The notes under the pieces were generated by a model. That model made no database searches, had not been told where the DNA came from, and worked only from the letters and a program-made list of their open reading frames with translations. A stretch of DNA of 64,000 nucleotides from Doris montereyensis (lineage: Eukaryota > Mollusca > Gastropoda > Nudibranchia > Dorididae), in assembly GCA_037039925.1 (NCBI GenBank), contig JAXRKP010000450.1:18501-82500 (forward strand). Direction: 5' to 3'. The position numbers and the translations under genes were made by a program. Each line of letters begins with the position of its first letter. Positions within the stretch are counted from its first letter, which is position 1. Shown here piece after piece: positions 11,201 through 21,707 of this stretch.

Positions 11201-14200
11201 AAGTCAAATGGTTAGGACACGTCATGAGAATAGGGCCACACGTTTAATGGACTCAAGGCAAGGAAAACCAAAGAAAAGATTTTGATGGAGTCAAAGAGAC
11301 CCTTCATTCAAAGGAATAACATTTTGATCCCAAAGGCAGCATACCTGGCCCAGGTTCTGACAATTGCATCTCCCCTCGATACCTTGTGGTACATGTATAA
11401 GTATAAGACTGAGAGGACGGGAAAAGTAGAGTAAGTAGATAAAAATTGCATACTGCACAGTATTCTTCAAAGTGTCTGCATATGTCTATAATATTTGCTC
11501 AATCTTATTTATGAAATGTTTTGATTATTTTTCCATGGCAGATAATGAACACAGTCTGTATCATGCTGTAAGTACCGCAATGTGGGGAATAAAAGATGAT
11601 CATAACAGTATTGAGTGGCTGACGAAGAAGTCTCTTCCAGAAGTGACTAAAAACCTGCTTGACAGAGGACAAATTTCTCATCTTGCTCTGAAACCTGAGG
11701 TGTGTATGATTTCAAACATTATATTTTTAATACACATATTAATTTTTTCTGTTAGATTCATTTTTTTAAAAGCTGTTCTTAAATTTAATTTATTCAAATA
11801 TTTTGCTTCTTCGAATAGATTGATGTAGGATTGCGTTGTAGCTCAAAGGTAGTGTTGTGAGCTGGTAATCACGGCCACACTGGTTCAATCCGTTGGGGCT
11901 GGCAGGGGTGGATTTTTTCACAACGTTGTACTTTTAGGAAACGGAAAGATACTTCACTCTACTTTCCTCACTTGACTCAGATGGGAATGAATAACCAGCT
12001 ATTGTTGAGAAAGATCTTGTCAGAGCGTTAGTATGAAAATCCTAACAGGCTTGTGTACTTAATGCTCTCACAGAAGTTGAGAATGACTATGAATGAAATG
12101 GCCTGCTGGGGGATAAATGATGTACAGTTGGTGAGGCTGCATTTGTGCGGGTATACAGACTATAAATATAAATCCATTTATATATACTGGCTGATAAAAA
12201 CTACCTGTTCTCCCTTTTGATTATCTTCCATTTTCTAAGAAATTAAACACGAACAATTCTCCTAATCCCATTATTGTTATCAAACTGTTTGTCCTATTCT
12301 GTCACTTGAATTTGTGATAGATTGACTAAGGGCTCACTGAGAACAGAAAGGGGAGGGAAAGGTGGCGCCTCAGAGCCCTGACCGTGGGAAACTGTCTTTA
12401 CAGGGAAGTGGAGCAGCGCCAAAGGACGGCAGCCTTTTACCACTTCGCCGCCAGTGTCAAATCTTTCTTATATTTTGCTGTGTTACCTCCTACCTCACTT
12501 TCTTTCTTTCTTTATCAGTTCCCATTCTACCTTTCGGGGTATGGGTTCAGATGCCCGAGATGATCTTTTTCCAGGATGCCCTGTCCTGGTATTTTCTGTT
12601 TTCTTTCAAAAAAGTTAAATTTCTATGCTTCAATGCCTCTTTTATATCTTCTTCCCACTTTCTCCGAGGTCTGCCTTTTGGTCTTTCACCTTGGGCTTTA
12701 GCACTGTATACTGATTTAGCTATTCTATTGTCATTTATTCTGTTTAACAGTGTTTACATGCCCAAACCATCTCAATAGATTTGTTTCTATCTTAGTTTTT
12801 ATACCATCTGCTTTGGTTTGATCTCTTATTGTTGTGTTTCTGATTTTGTCTCTTTTAGTTTTCCCTACTTCTCTTCTTAGAGATTTCATTTCAGTTGCCT
12901 GTACTCTACTGTAATCTCTACTGTTTAAGGTCCAGGTTTCACTGCCATAGAGGAGAGTAGGACAATAAACTGTATTGTATACTGCCATTTTGGTTTTTGT
13001 TGACAATTCTTGCTTACCTACAAATACCTTTCCTAGATGGTTATATATTGCACTTGCCTTTTTGATTCATCGGCTGATTTCTTCTCTTAGTTTTCCCTCT
13101 GAATTAATCATTACTCCTAGGTAATTGTAGCTGTGAACTTGTTCTAAATACTCCCTGCCCAATTTAAGATTTTGTGTTTTAGTTTCCCTAGTTACTAGCA
13201 TTGTTTTGGTTTTCTTCGTATTTACTCTCATTACTCTTTTATTTAGTTCATTGTTCATAATGTTGATATTCGACTGAAGGTCACTTTCTGATTTTCCATA
13301 CAGAACTAAATCATCGGCAAATGAAAGCATTGATATATTTACTGGTTTGAGCTTCCACATACCTACATTCATTTTCTTTATTTTTGAGGATGCCTTTGCG
13401 ACTGAATCCATAAATTTGATAAACAAAAGAGGACTGAGGATACAACCCTGTCTTACTCCTATATCTACATCAAATTCTGCAGATATGTTTCCAGCTCCTC
13501 TTACTGCACATGTTGGTTTATTGTAAAAACTTTTAATGGCTTCTATTAAATTTTGCTCTAAATTGTGTTCTTTTAAGGAATGCCATAGTTCGTCCCTCCT
13601 CACAGTGTCAAATACCTTTTCTAAGTCAATAAAACACAGGTGTAAGTCAATGTTTCTCTCAAGGATTTTTTCTATTATTTGTCTAATTGTAAATATGTTG
13701 TCTTGTACACTTCTTGCTAGTCTAAATCCGCTCTGATGCTCTTCAATCTGATCCTCTACTCTTTTCCTTAGTCTCATTTCCAATATCCTGGCATATACTT
13801 TACCTGGAACGCTAAGTAGTGATATCCCTCTATAGTTTGAGCATTCCATAGTTGATCCTTTCTTATGTATTGGTACTACCGTTCCTTTTTTCCAGTCGTC
13901 TGGCACCTGTTTGGACTTCCATGCTTGTTGGCATATTGCATGTAATAGTTTGTCTGCCTCTCTCCCTTGGTTTTTAATCATTTCTGGATAAACTTGATCT
14001 GCTCTTGGGGCTTTTCCTAACTTCACCTTTCTTATAGCTGTTTGGATTTCTTCCATTGATATATCTACATCTTCAGCTGTCTCCTCTGGATTACTTGTTA
14101 CTCTTGATAATTGATCTTTACTCCTTGTTTCATACGTTCTGGAGGGATTATGTAATTGTTGAAAATGCTTTCTCCATGTTTCCATGATTTCGCTGTCTTC

Positions 14201-17200
14201 TTTCATTATTTCTCCTTTGACATTCTTAATTTGTCGTATTAGGCATGCTTTAGTCTTTCTTATGCTCTTCATTGCCCCCAGAACAGCTTTTGATTTTCTT
14301 GATAGCTTTCTTGGAGTCTTTGTCCAAACTTTTCCCATTGTTCCTGTTTGGCTTGCCTCACTACCTCTTTGGCGATAGTTCTTTTATTCACGTAATCTAT
14401 CCTATCCTCTGGTCTCTTTGTTTTTAAGTATTTCTTCCAGGCATCCTTCTTTTCTTTGATCTTAGTCTTGACATTCTCATTCCACCATGCTGTTCTTTTC
14501 CTATCTCCTTTAATTTGTTTCCTACCACAGACCTCTTCAGTACAACTGAGGAGTGTTTCTTTATACATCTGCCACTTTTCTTCTATTGTGCTATCATTCA
14601 GATCCATCTGTCTTTCACTGATAAATCTTTTTATCCCAGATTCATATACACATTTTACTACTGGCTTCTTTAGTTCCTCTATTTTGAATTTAGTAGCTTT
14701 CTTCTCTTTCCTTTTTGTGTTTGTTTTCCTCAGTTAGTAATCTCATTTTGGCAATCACTAAGTGATGATCACTAAATATTTCTGCTCCTCTGTTTACTCT
14801 TGCATCCAATGTATTGTTAAAAAGGGAGCTGCTAACTATTATGTAGTCTATCATTGATTTTTCACACCTGTCTTCATTTAGTGGATATCTTTATGAGGAA
14901 AAAAGGTATTGACTATTTTCATGTTATTCTTTAGGTAAAAATCTATGTCTCTCCATTTGGAAAAGTTGTTGTCTCTCCTTCTTTACCTAGCACTCCTCCT
15001 GACGTTTCTACATTGTTGCCTACTCTAGCGTTTAAATCTCCTAAAAGCATTAGTTCTTTTTTGGATTTAAGATTCTCTGCAGCTGTTTGTAAATCATTTT
15101 CGAAGATATCTTTTTCTTCTTTAGTTGCGTCTTCGTTTGGTCCATAAGCTATTGATAATTTAATTTCTCATCCTTTTGGTTTAATATTTACCTCTAATAG
15201 CTGTGGGCTTATAAATTTCCCACTTTCTAGTAGCTTTTTATGCCTTTTATGCACTAGGAGGCCTATTCCTGCTCTAGCTCTATCTTTGACATCTACTCCT
15301 GAGAAGATTAAAATATTATTCGGTTCTACATTTTCTATTCCTTGTCCTTTTTTCTTTGTTTCTGTAATGGCCAAAATATCTACTTTGAAATTTTCCATTT
15401 CTTCAACTAATTCTAACTGCTCTTTTCCATTTATTGCCCTAACGTTCCGTGTTCCAAAAATCACAGTCCATGTTTGTTTCCAAGTTCGTCTTCCAAAGAT
15501 CAAGCCGGTTATATTCCTTTTACTTCTCTGAATCATATTATTTTGGATAAGCAGGGGATCAGCCCACTGTACCCTAGGTAGATGGTGGGGCTGCTACCTT
15601 GAGGCCCCCTACCAGGCCTTGTTATTTTCTGTCAGGGTTAACTCCCTTAGCCATTCAAGACCAGCCTGCAACGCAGAAGGTTGTTATTTTCTGTCTGGGT
15701 TAACTTCCTTAGCCTTTGGTCAACCAAGATCCGCCTGCAAGGCAGCAAGAGACTCGTGGAGGGCGGTATCATCTACTCCCCGTACCCTTGTCCACTGCCC
15801 GGCTTACCGCACTACTAAGGGTTATCTCAGAACGGGCTGCTTTCACATGTCTTTGATGATGACTAAGGGCTTCCTATACAGTCAAACTTTATTATACCGC
15901 GCGCACACTTGTATATGGCTGAAGAAACATTAGGTATAGTTGACTATGCTTGTAGTGATGTCCTTGGAAACAAGAAAAAAATCATTACTTCCGATTTCCA
16001 TAGTTTAAATGTTTAATACAATCATTTGATTACAAATTCAGGGGACATAAGCGCTATGTACAGTGACTACAATTACAATGTCAAATTATTATGCAGTGTT
16101 GGCAAGTTACAATTTTAATGATGTAGACTATCAGTGCAGCACTCCAACTAACCTTTATCCTCTTCTGCAAGATCGACTGATGATTTTACTTACCCCACCC
16201 TCTGTCACTTTCAGTTATGCTAATAATAAAATATGCATTACGTACGTCAGTTCTTACATGGTGTAGAATGTAATAATGATAAGTAACCACAAGTCTAGGC
16301 CTGTTAAACGAAGCCTTGTACATGATTTATTTATCTTAAACCAATCGTCAAATCAAACTTTATCATAGATAATAATCAATACATCCATTGACTTTTTATT
16401 GTAGACTGAAGAAAGAGGACAGTGGGGGGGGGGGGGGGGGGGCTTCACTACAACTGTCACAGCGGATTTATTTAATTCAATACAATCGTTTAATTTTCAG
16501 AGAGGTTGAATGACATCTGCTGGTTCCAGAGGAAAAGATCAATACATCCGAAGATCTTTACAATCAACTTCACTACAAGTGGAGTCGACTGTAATTTTTA
16601 TTTTGTTACGTGGATTGTTGCCCTGTTATTTTTTTTAAAACTCTGTAGACGATATGTGACTTTAATAACCTTTAGCATTTTATATTAAGATGCTCATAAT
16701 TTTCATCCTTTGTCTTTTTTCTTTGGTTTTTAGAAAGAAGAAAACCCACATTGAATATTAATAATCATGTTTCTGTATTTTTGAAAACATAGGAAGTTAC
16801 AGTACCTAGAGGTGAAATTGTCTGTTTGTAAGACAGGTGAATAAAAATAATCTGAATTTAATAATTATATTTATGTCAAATTCATACAAACATTTCTAAC
16901 TTTTCACATCTCTCTTTCCCCACTAGGAGAAGCAAGCTGTCTCGCCTGAAATTCTTTCAAAACCGGAGGGCAAAAGTTATGGAGTGAGCAAAGCCTATGA
17001 ATCTATTGCCATCTTTGTGCTAGCCAATGTCATACATAGGCCAATAATCGTGATAGACTGCTCATTTGGTGCCACCACTTATTTTCCAGGGAGCGTAGAC
17101 ATAGAGGGCATTTATTTGCCTTTAGAGAAATCTTCCTCAAACTGTTTCAAATCACCTGTAATCCTTTGTTATAGAGATGGTCATTTCAATCCTCTTATGT

Positions 17201-18817
17201 TTCAAAGGAAATTGAATCAAGAAGCTGTCTTCCCCCTCAGCAAAAGAAACTCGAGCATTTTATCCGTCAAATACATTCGTGAGGATCAAAATTCTGCATC
17301 CACTATTCAACAGTATCTTAATGTGCTGGAAACCAGTGTGGCTTTAGGGAGTGGTGTTGCAGTATCAATCTTATACTGTCGGTTGTCACTTACTTCATTG
17401 CCAGACCATCTTGATTCAATTAACATTCACTTCAGAAAATGTCAAGAGATTTTCCAAGATTACCTTGCCGCAAACACATTACAGAAAACTGAAAAGCAAA
17501 AGGACTCTGTACCCCCAGGTCAGCATGGGCAGTCAGCACACCCGTTTCACCATATTGATGAAAGCAACCAAACTTACCTTGTCAATACAAATTCAAAAAG
17601 TGGAACTAAAGCAAAGGAAGAAGGCTCATCACTCAAGTCATTTCCTCCACTTTCAGCTGATAGTGATATAGAATCTTACAAACAGCATTGTGGTAATGGC
17701 AGCCCTTTTGATCCTGAATGTAATACACGTTTTTAAACAAACATGGAGAGCAATATTCAAACCAAACTGCAAATGCTACTCGTTTTATCAACCTTCATGA
17801 AAGACAACATGGGACTGTTCTTCATCCACCCTTGAAAAAGAATGGACAGGGATTTATTGGAAAAAATCAATCGCCTCAGCAAGATGATGAAAATGAGAGT
17901 AAGCTATCTTCTGCACAACTTTGTTTTACAGAAGATTACTGTGGTCTTCAGCAAAACAACTCAACTTCGTGTGTCCGGTACTTGTGTAAAAGTGAAAGGA
18001 ATGGAAATGGTTCAACTAGTAGGAAAGTAGAACATCCGCAGATTGGTCAGGCTGAATGCATATCACAAATTTCGGATGAGGATGTCATTGAAGTTTCGGA
18101 ACCCCACCCGTAAAATACAATGTTCACAACTGTGCAAGCTCTGTATGTCATACTATCATTTCTTCGTCGCAAAAACTGTGTGAAAATTGTCAAGGTATCC
18201 TCATTTCTCATGCAAAACAAGCTGGCCACAGCAGTAATAGTGAGCACTATAAAGGTACTAAGAATGAGTGGGAAAATCAGCAAACCGTATCAAATTATCG
18301 GACAGGTACATTGTCAGGTGTCTTTGCCAGCAGTGCTAAATCTCAGTCAGCCGCCACGCAAAACCAGAAAGCGCACTGTGAAAAAATTGAAAAAGTATCC
18401 TCTACCGATATTAAAGCCAAGCCCGAAGAGGTTCCAAAAGAAAGCCGGGAAAACCGTGGGGCCAAACTTAGACATGACAATGACACAGAGAGATTCGCCA
18501 AGCGAGGAGCAAGCAACACAACAAAGGTTTTGTATCCATCATTTACTAAGTCTGGTGTCCATCCTCCTCATACTGTTACTTCTAAGCAAGACATTCCTCA
18601 TGATGTCTCTCAACGATGCTCTAACGTGGACTCGCAATTCCGACTGATGTTTACTCGTTTAACGAATGAACAGCGGAGGGACATGATTAAATGCCATTCC
18701 TCCATGTGCCAGAATTACGGCAATAGACTGAAAGGGGCTTACTGTAATTCATGTTTTTCCACATTATCGGACGAAGCAAGGCATGTTGCTATGTTTGGTC
18801 GAGTTGAAACGGGATAA
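7887..18817 (+). CDS. A20/TNFAIP3-like OTU protein with A20 zinc fingers (spliced, 5' incomplete)
   Basis: Exons: about 7887-8251, 11542-11699 and 16927-18817. The first two join in phase 1 and the next pair in phase 0. A20-family proteins edit ubiquitin chains on NF-kB signalling components in the cytosol. Seen here: an N-terminal segment ending FKWSQLITSLSAVLVP, an OTU block with AMWG, FVLANVIHRPIIVI and GIYLPLE, the catalytic-histidine context CYRDGHFNP (His at 17182-17184), and two A20-type fingers (C-x4-C-x10-C-x2-C at 18131-18190; C-x4-C-x11-C-x2-C at 18692-18754). Relatives have up to seven fingers. The cysteine loop is NEHS instead of DGNC (Ser at 11553-11555), and the W-rich segment expected before the histidine half appears shortened. 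The last exon needs two -1 shifts, near 17729-17734 (T5) and 18092-18113 (C-rich). Either assembly errors in a pseudoenzyme gene or a decaying copy; family assignment is firm, integrity is not. Confidence 0.8.
8756..10130 (-). mobile_element. RTE-like LINE, copy 1 (3' half, degraded)
   Basis: Located in an A20-like intron, antisense to it. Translation of the - strand gives RT motifs RRDELWHSLKEHN, VRQGCIISPLLF and SFADDLVLFGKS, then the C-terminal domain with YCPTLLYGSETWTL and RNTTIRDQTKADGIK. The 3' end at 8756 borders a TTTC-rich tail typical of RTE-type elements. The 5' end is truncated near 10130. Closely related to copy 2. Confidence 0.85.
10480..11090 (-). pseudogene. CR1/L2-like LINE C-terminal fragment
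   Basis: Read on the - strand with several frame changes, it shows the order typical of CR1/L2 C-termini: SKLDY then LLYGFPQASFRRLQKIQN, ITPILKPLHGL, LTYNLKSLNNMGPSY, VFEFAAPKVWN and FKSKLKTE. It lies in the A20-like intron between 8252 and 11541. Non-functional. Confidence 0.75.
11110..11300 (+). pseudogene. LINE C-terminal fragment
   Basis: Encodes KWLGHVMRIG and a preceding RYKQRNEDVRQQLGIE-like stretch. The WLGHVxRM motif is the usual signature of RTE-type LINE C-termini. It is short and frame-broken. Confidence 0.6.
11542..11699 (+). CDS. A20-like gene, catalytic-loop exon
   Basis: Acceptor TTTTCCATGGCAG| and donor GAG|GTGTGT. Codon 1 is completed by the G of the previous exon, giving PDNEHSLYHAVSTAMWG. 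The family form is GDGNC(L/M)xHAxSxxMWG, so the H-A and M-W-G positions are kept while the nucleophile position is AGT (Ser, 11553-11555). Confidence 0.8.
11829..12190 (+). mobile_element. tRNA-derived SINE
   Basis: A tRNA-like head carries a box A-like TAGCTCAAAGGTAGTG and a box B GGTTCAATCC spaced as in a tRNA gene (11837-11890). It continues into a non-tRNA body that ends in an AAATATAAATCC-type tail. Inserted in the A20-like intron 11700-16926. Not a functional tRNA, because the acceptor stem does not close. Confidence 0.65.
13067..14338 (-). CDS. Reverse transcriptase ORF of RTE-like LINE copy 2
   Basis: A 423-codon open frame. RT blocks seen in order: GTVVPIHKKG and NYRGISLLSV, CFIDLEKVFDTV (motif A; usual form DFxKAFDxV), VRQGCILSPLLF (motif B) and SFADDLVLYGKS (motif C, FADD box near 13315). 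It then continues into LGVMINSEGKL. The enzyme copies element RNA into DNA at the nicked target. The frame is closed before the C-terminal domain (12731-13006), which lies in another frame. Preserved length suggests a fairly recent insertion. Confidence 0.85.
   Translation of the reverse strand: MGKVWTKTPRKLSRKSKAVLGAMKSIRKTKACLIRQIKNVKGEIMKEDSEIMETWRKHFQQLHNPSRTYETRSKDQLSRVTSNPEETAEDVDISMEEIQTAIRKVKLGKAPRADQVYPEMIKNQGREADKLLHAICQQAWKSKQVPDDWKKGTVVPIHKKGSTMECSNYRGISLLSVPGKVYARILEMRLRKRVEDQIEEHQSGFRLARSVQDNIFTIRQIIEKILERNIDLHLCFIDLEKVFDTVRRDELWHSLKEHNLEQNLIEAIKSFYNKPTCAVRGAGNISAEFDVDIGVRQGCILSPLLFIKFMDSVAKASSKIKKMNVGMWKLKPVNISMLSFADDLVLYGKSESDLQSNINIMNNELNKRVMRVNTKKTKTMLVTRETKTQNLKLGREYLEQVHSYNYLGVMINSEGKLREEISR
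14269..14607 (-). pseudogene. LINE copy 2, linker between endonuclease and RT
   Basis: Lysine/glutamate-rich segment (WWNENVKTKIKEKKDAWKKY) typical of the endonuclease-RT linker in RTE-type elements. It overlaps the RT frame by about 70 bp in a different frame, pointing to a frameshift. Confidence 0.7.
15168..15536 (-). pseudogene. LINE copy 2, AP-endonuclease N-terminus
   Basis: Carries GTRNVRAINGKEQLELVEEM, DILAITETKKKGQG and AGIGLLVHKRHKK, the opening blocks of apurinic-like endonucleases in RTE elements (normally TWNVRxx...ExK). The glutamate of ITETK is present. The continuation to the DFNA/SDH blocks (14850-15160) is broken. Confidence 0.75.
15879..16591. mobile_element. Possible pogo/Tigger-like MITE
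   Basis: TA|CAGTCAAACTTTATTATA begins at 15879, and the inverted end at 16591 reads TA|CAGTCGACTCCACTTGTA on the - strand. The TA flanks and CAGTC start fit pogo/Tigger termini, but the TIR identity is low. The interior holds a run of 18 G (16425-16442) and two similar TTYAATACAATC words. Tentative. Confidence 0.3.
16592..16926. other. Intron remainder
   Basis: AT-rich intron sequence leading into the acceptor at 16926. Nothing else was recognised. Confidence 0.5.
16927..18817 (+). CDS. A20-like gene, terminal exon (OTU second half and zinc fingers)
   Basis: Acceptor TTTCCCCACTAG| at 16926; stop TAA at 18815-18817. Frame 1 (16927-17736) gives the OTU second half. A second frame carries a low-complexity linker (to 18113). 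A third frame carries both A20 fingers and the C-terminus. In all three the coding flavour continues up to the switch point. No clear AATAAA was seen downstream, where a SINE sits at 18882. Confidence 0.8.
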
Positions 18818-18881
18818 GTTAAATCTGGCAATACAAAGTTGGCCCAGTCCACGTGAAAATGCTACCAATCCCATAGTACAA

Positions 18882-19165
18882 TTAATTTGAATATTTGATT
18901 TACCCACATCCACAACTAAGGTGATCTCTGTGTTTTTGGTGGGATTTTTAATTTTGCCTGGACTGCTCTGTAAACAGCCAAGGGATCTTTAATGTGCACA
19001 GAGTGTTGTGATCTGCACACGGACCTCCTTTTTATCATCTGTCTCTGATGGGACTAGGTGTTGATCCACTTACATGGATCAGGGGGTAGATTTTGCTCAA
19101 GAAAAAGAGGGTCAAATCTTTTGGTTGAGAGGCCGACACCTTGCCTCTGGACTACTGAGTCCCCC
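18882..19165 (-). mobile_element. SINE family 1, copy a
   Basis: Reverse complement matches 42021-42359: tRNA-like head with GGGGACTCAGTAGTCC and AAGGTGTCGGCCTCT, a body with ACTAGTCCCATC and GTGCACATTAAAGATCCC, and a tail with CACCTTAGTTGTGGATGTGG. It lies about 65 bp downstream of the A20-like stop codon. Other pieces are at 36405-36475, 52193-52510 and 59325-59517. Confidence 0.75.
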
Positions 19166-19326
19166 TGTAAGTACAATGTAGTAGTACATGTAGTAGTAGT
19201 GTGGGTGGTTGGCAGAGCTGCGGGTAGGCTGTGCTTCTTTGATTTCATTATTTCACTTACTTTTAATCTTGGTGTGTGCTCTGAAATCTGTATGAAGCTA
19301 AGCTTTCTTTCTTTCTTTAACTTTAT

Positions 19327-19722
19327 CAGTTCCCATTTTTACCTTCCGGTATATATAAGTTTAGATACCGGTACCTGAATGATCTTTCTCCAGGCTGCTA
19401 TCCTGACATTTTCTGTTTCCTTCCGTGAAAGTTAAATTTCTTTGCTTTAATGCCTCTTTTATATATTCTTCCCATTTTCTCCGAGGTCTGCCACTGTCTT
19501 TTTGTTTTAGCACTGTATACTGATTTAGCTATTCTATTGTCATTTATTCTGTGTACATGCCCAAACCATCTCGGTTGATTTATTTCTATCTTGGTTTTTA
19601 TGCCATCTGCTTTAGTTTGATCTCTTATTGTTGTGTTTCTGATTTTGTTTCTTTTAGTTTTATCTACTACTCTTCTTAGATATTTCATTTCAGCTGCTTG
19701 TACTCTACTGTATTCCCTAGTT
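19327..19722 (-). mobile_element. RTE-like LINE, copy 3 (3' end only)
   Basis: Encodes RNTTIRDQTKADGIKTKIEI and RWFGHVHRINDN, the C-terminal end of the same family as copies 1, 2 and 4. A CTTT-rich tail borders it near 19305-19325. It is 5' truncated abruptly at about 19722, where CR1/Jockey-like sequence begins. Confidence 0.8.
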
Positions 19723-19737
19723 TATAAATGAATTTCA

Positions 19738-21455
19738 AGATCACATCACCGATATTTCTGCTAAAACAAATGACCTGTATATTCTTGGAGATTTTAACAT
19801 ACATATCAATGATAATTCAGATAAAAATACATTTAATTTCATAAACATCATCGAGGCATGCAACCTGACCCAACATGTTAAATCACCAACACATATATAG
19901 CACGAAAGACACTTGACCTTGTTATGAGCCATTCCAATGACGACCTCTTGCAAGATGTATGTGTAGAAAACAACCATATCTCACTCTCAGACCATCACAG
20001 CATAATATTTTACTTAAAACTGAAAAAGCCCCTGCATCAACAAAAATCGATTTCGTATAGAATAACAAAATCATTGGACATGGAAAGTTTAAAAGTGACA
20101 TTGTCAAATCAGATGTAACATAACTAAGAGCCTCGGGAGGCTAGGACTGTTGAAACAAAAGTTTCGATATCTAACAAAATTATGGTCCAAGTACTCAACA
20201 AATATGTTCTCCTGATTACAAAAGTTGTAACAGTGCGACCGGACACCAAACGGTTTTGTGCTGAAATCCTAATCTCAAAATGAAAGAGAAGAGCAGCCGA
20301 AGAAACTTGGTGGCAATCTAAGCTTGTCATTCACAAAGAACTATATATATCAAAGCAAAAAACGAAACAAGTGGACTGATAAATGAATGCAAACGTACAT
20401 ATAATATATCAGAGACAACATCGCTGAGCACAAAGGCAACAGCAAGGAACTTTTTAACATCATAAAAAGACTCATGAAACACGAACATCCATCATCTTCC
20501 TTACCATCACATGCAAATGACGAGCAAATAGCTGACAAATTCAATAAATATTTCGTTGACAAAGTTGTCACCATTCGATCGGACCTTGACTTAAAGACTG
20601 ACACTGACACCATTAAACTAGTGGTACGAAATTCATCACAACATCACTGCTACTTTCCTACTTTTTACCCGCATCTGTTGAGGAAATTACTGAACTCGTC
20701 AATGATGCAGCAAATAAACAATGCAAATTGGACGCGGTTCCGACGTGGGTTCTAAAAGCCTGTATTAATGAGGTTGCACCAGCCATAACGTCCATCGCCA
20801 ATTGTTCCATCCAAAATGCAGATTTTCCCACCGTTTTCAATGAGGCAAATGTGACTCCACTCTTAAAAAAGAAGAATCTTGACAACGAGGTGATGAAATA
20901 TTACCGACCCGTCTCAAATTTGAATTTCATTTCAAAGATCATTGAGATACTCATTGTGCGAAGACTCACCAACCACACCATGAGCTATAACCTGTGCCCC
21001 ATTTTTCAATCAGCATACAGGCGAGTCCACAGTACTGAAAGTGAAACTGCGTTAATCTGTGTCCACAATGACATAATCAACCAGGCAATGTCGTACTTCT
21101 GCTGTTGGATCTGAGCACAGCTTTCCATACTGTGAACCACAAAACACTCTTCACTAGCAATATTTCGGCATCACTGGCATGGCTCTGAAGTGGTTTGTGA
21201 GTTACCTCACCGATCGCACACAGCGAGTCATCATAACTGGCAGTCCATTGGCAACGAATATCCAATTTGGCGTCCCATAGGAATCAGTCCTTGGTCCGTT
21301 TCTCTTTACACTATACATCGCATCCCACAACATTGATCATCATTTTTATGCTGACGACACACAACTCTACACCCCACTCATTATGAACAATCATCCAACA
21401 ACTAAAGAAACAGCCATCATCAACTGTGTGTTAGACATCAGGACCTGGATACTAT
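19738..21455 (+). pseudogene. CR1/Jockey-like LINE, broken ORF2
   Basis: Endonuclease end: DLYILGDFNIHINDNSDK (near 19770-19830), LDLVMSHSNDD, SLSDHHSI. Then SHANDEQIADKFNKYFVDK, typical of the region before the RT. RT blocks follow: DAVPTWVLKACINEVAPAI, VTPLLKKKNLD, YYRPVSNLNFISKIIE, FQSAYRRVHSTE, ALKWFVSYLTDRTQRV and FYADDTQLYTP (about 21345). At least four frame changes and stops occur, so it is dead. The 5' end is replaced by RTE copy 3; the 3' end runs into the polymerase fossil at about 21455. Confidence 0.85.
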
Positions 21456-21707
21456 TCAAATCTACTATTATTAATGATATTGATGAAGTTAACCCAATTA
21501 AATATATCAGCAAATTTAAAGATAAAGTACATAGTTATAACTAATAATACTAATAAATACTCCAATAAAAAATATTTAACATGTGTTGTGAATATAGATC
21601 TAGAACTCCTTTAGCAACACAGATAGTTGATGCTTATTATAATCATCCTGTAGAAACAATAAAGTCTAAGAATAATATTAATAGTTATTTTACTAAACTA
21701 ACAAGTA

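Larger units (their letters stand above)
12519..15876 (-). mobile_element. RTE-like LINE, copy 2 (near full length)
   Basis: About 3.3 kb, antisense in the A20-like intron 11700-16926. In order on the - strand: a 5' region with tandem ~68-bp units (15600-15760) containing GTTAACYCCCTTAG-type words, endonuclease (about 15536-14900), linker, reverse transcriptase, C-terminal domain and a (CTTT)n-type 3' tail at 12500-12519. It is the best-preserved member of four copies in the window. The endonuclease-linker part has frame breaks, so it is probably not autonomous now. The 5' limit could lie anywhere from 15815 to 15876. Confidence 0.85.

Noticed and set aside
11829..11900. Functional tRNA gene
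   Set aside because: Boxes A and B are present but acceptor and anticodon stems do not pair; better read as a SINE head. The same applies to 37350-37420, 39775-39870 and 46050-46115.
12362..12778. + strand 138-codon ORF
   Set aside because: Shadow of the antisense LINE 3' end at 12519 onward.
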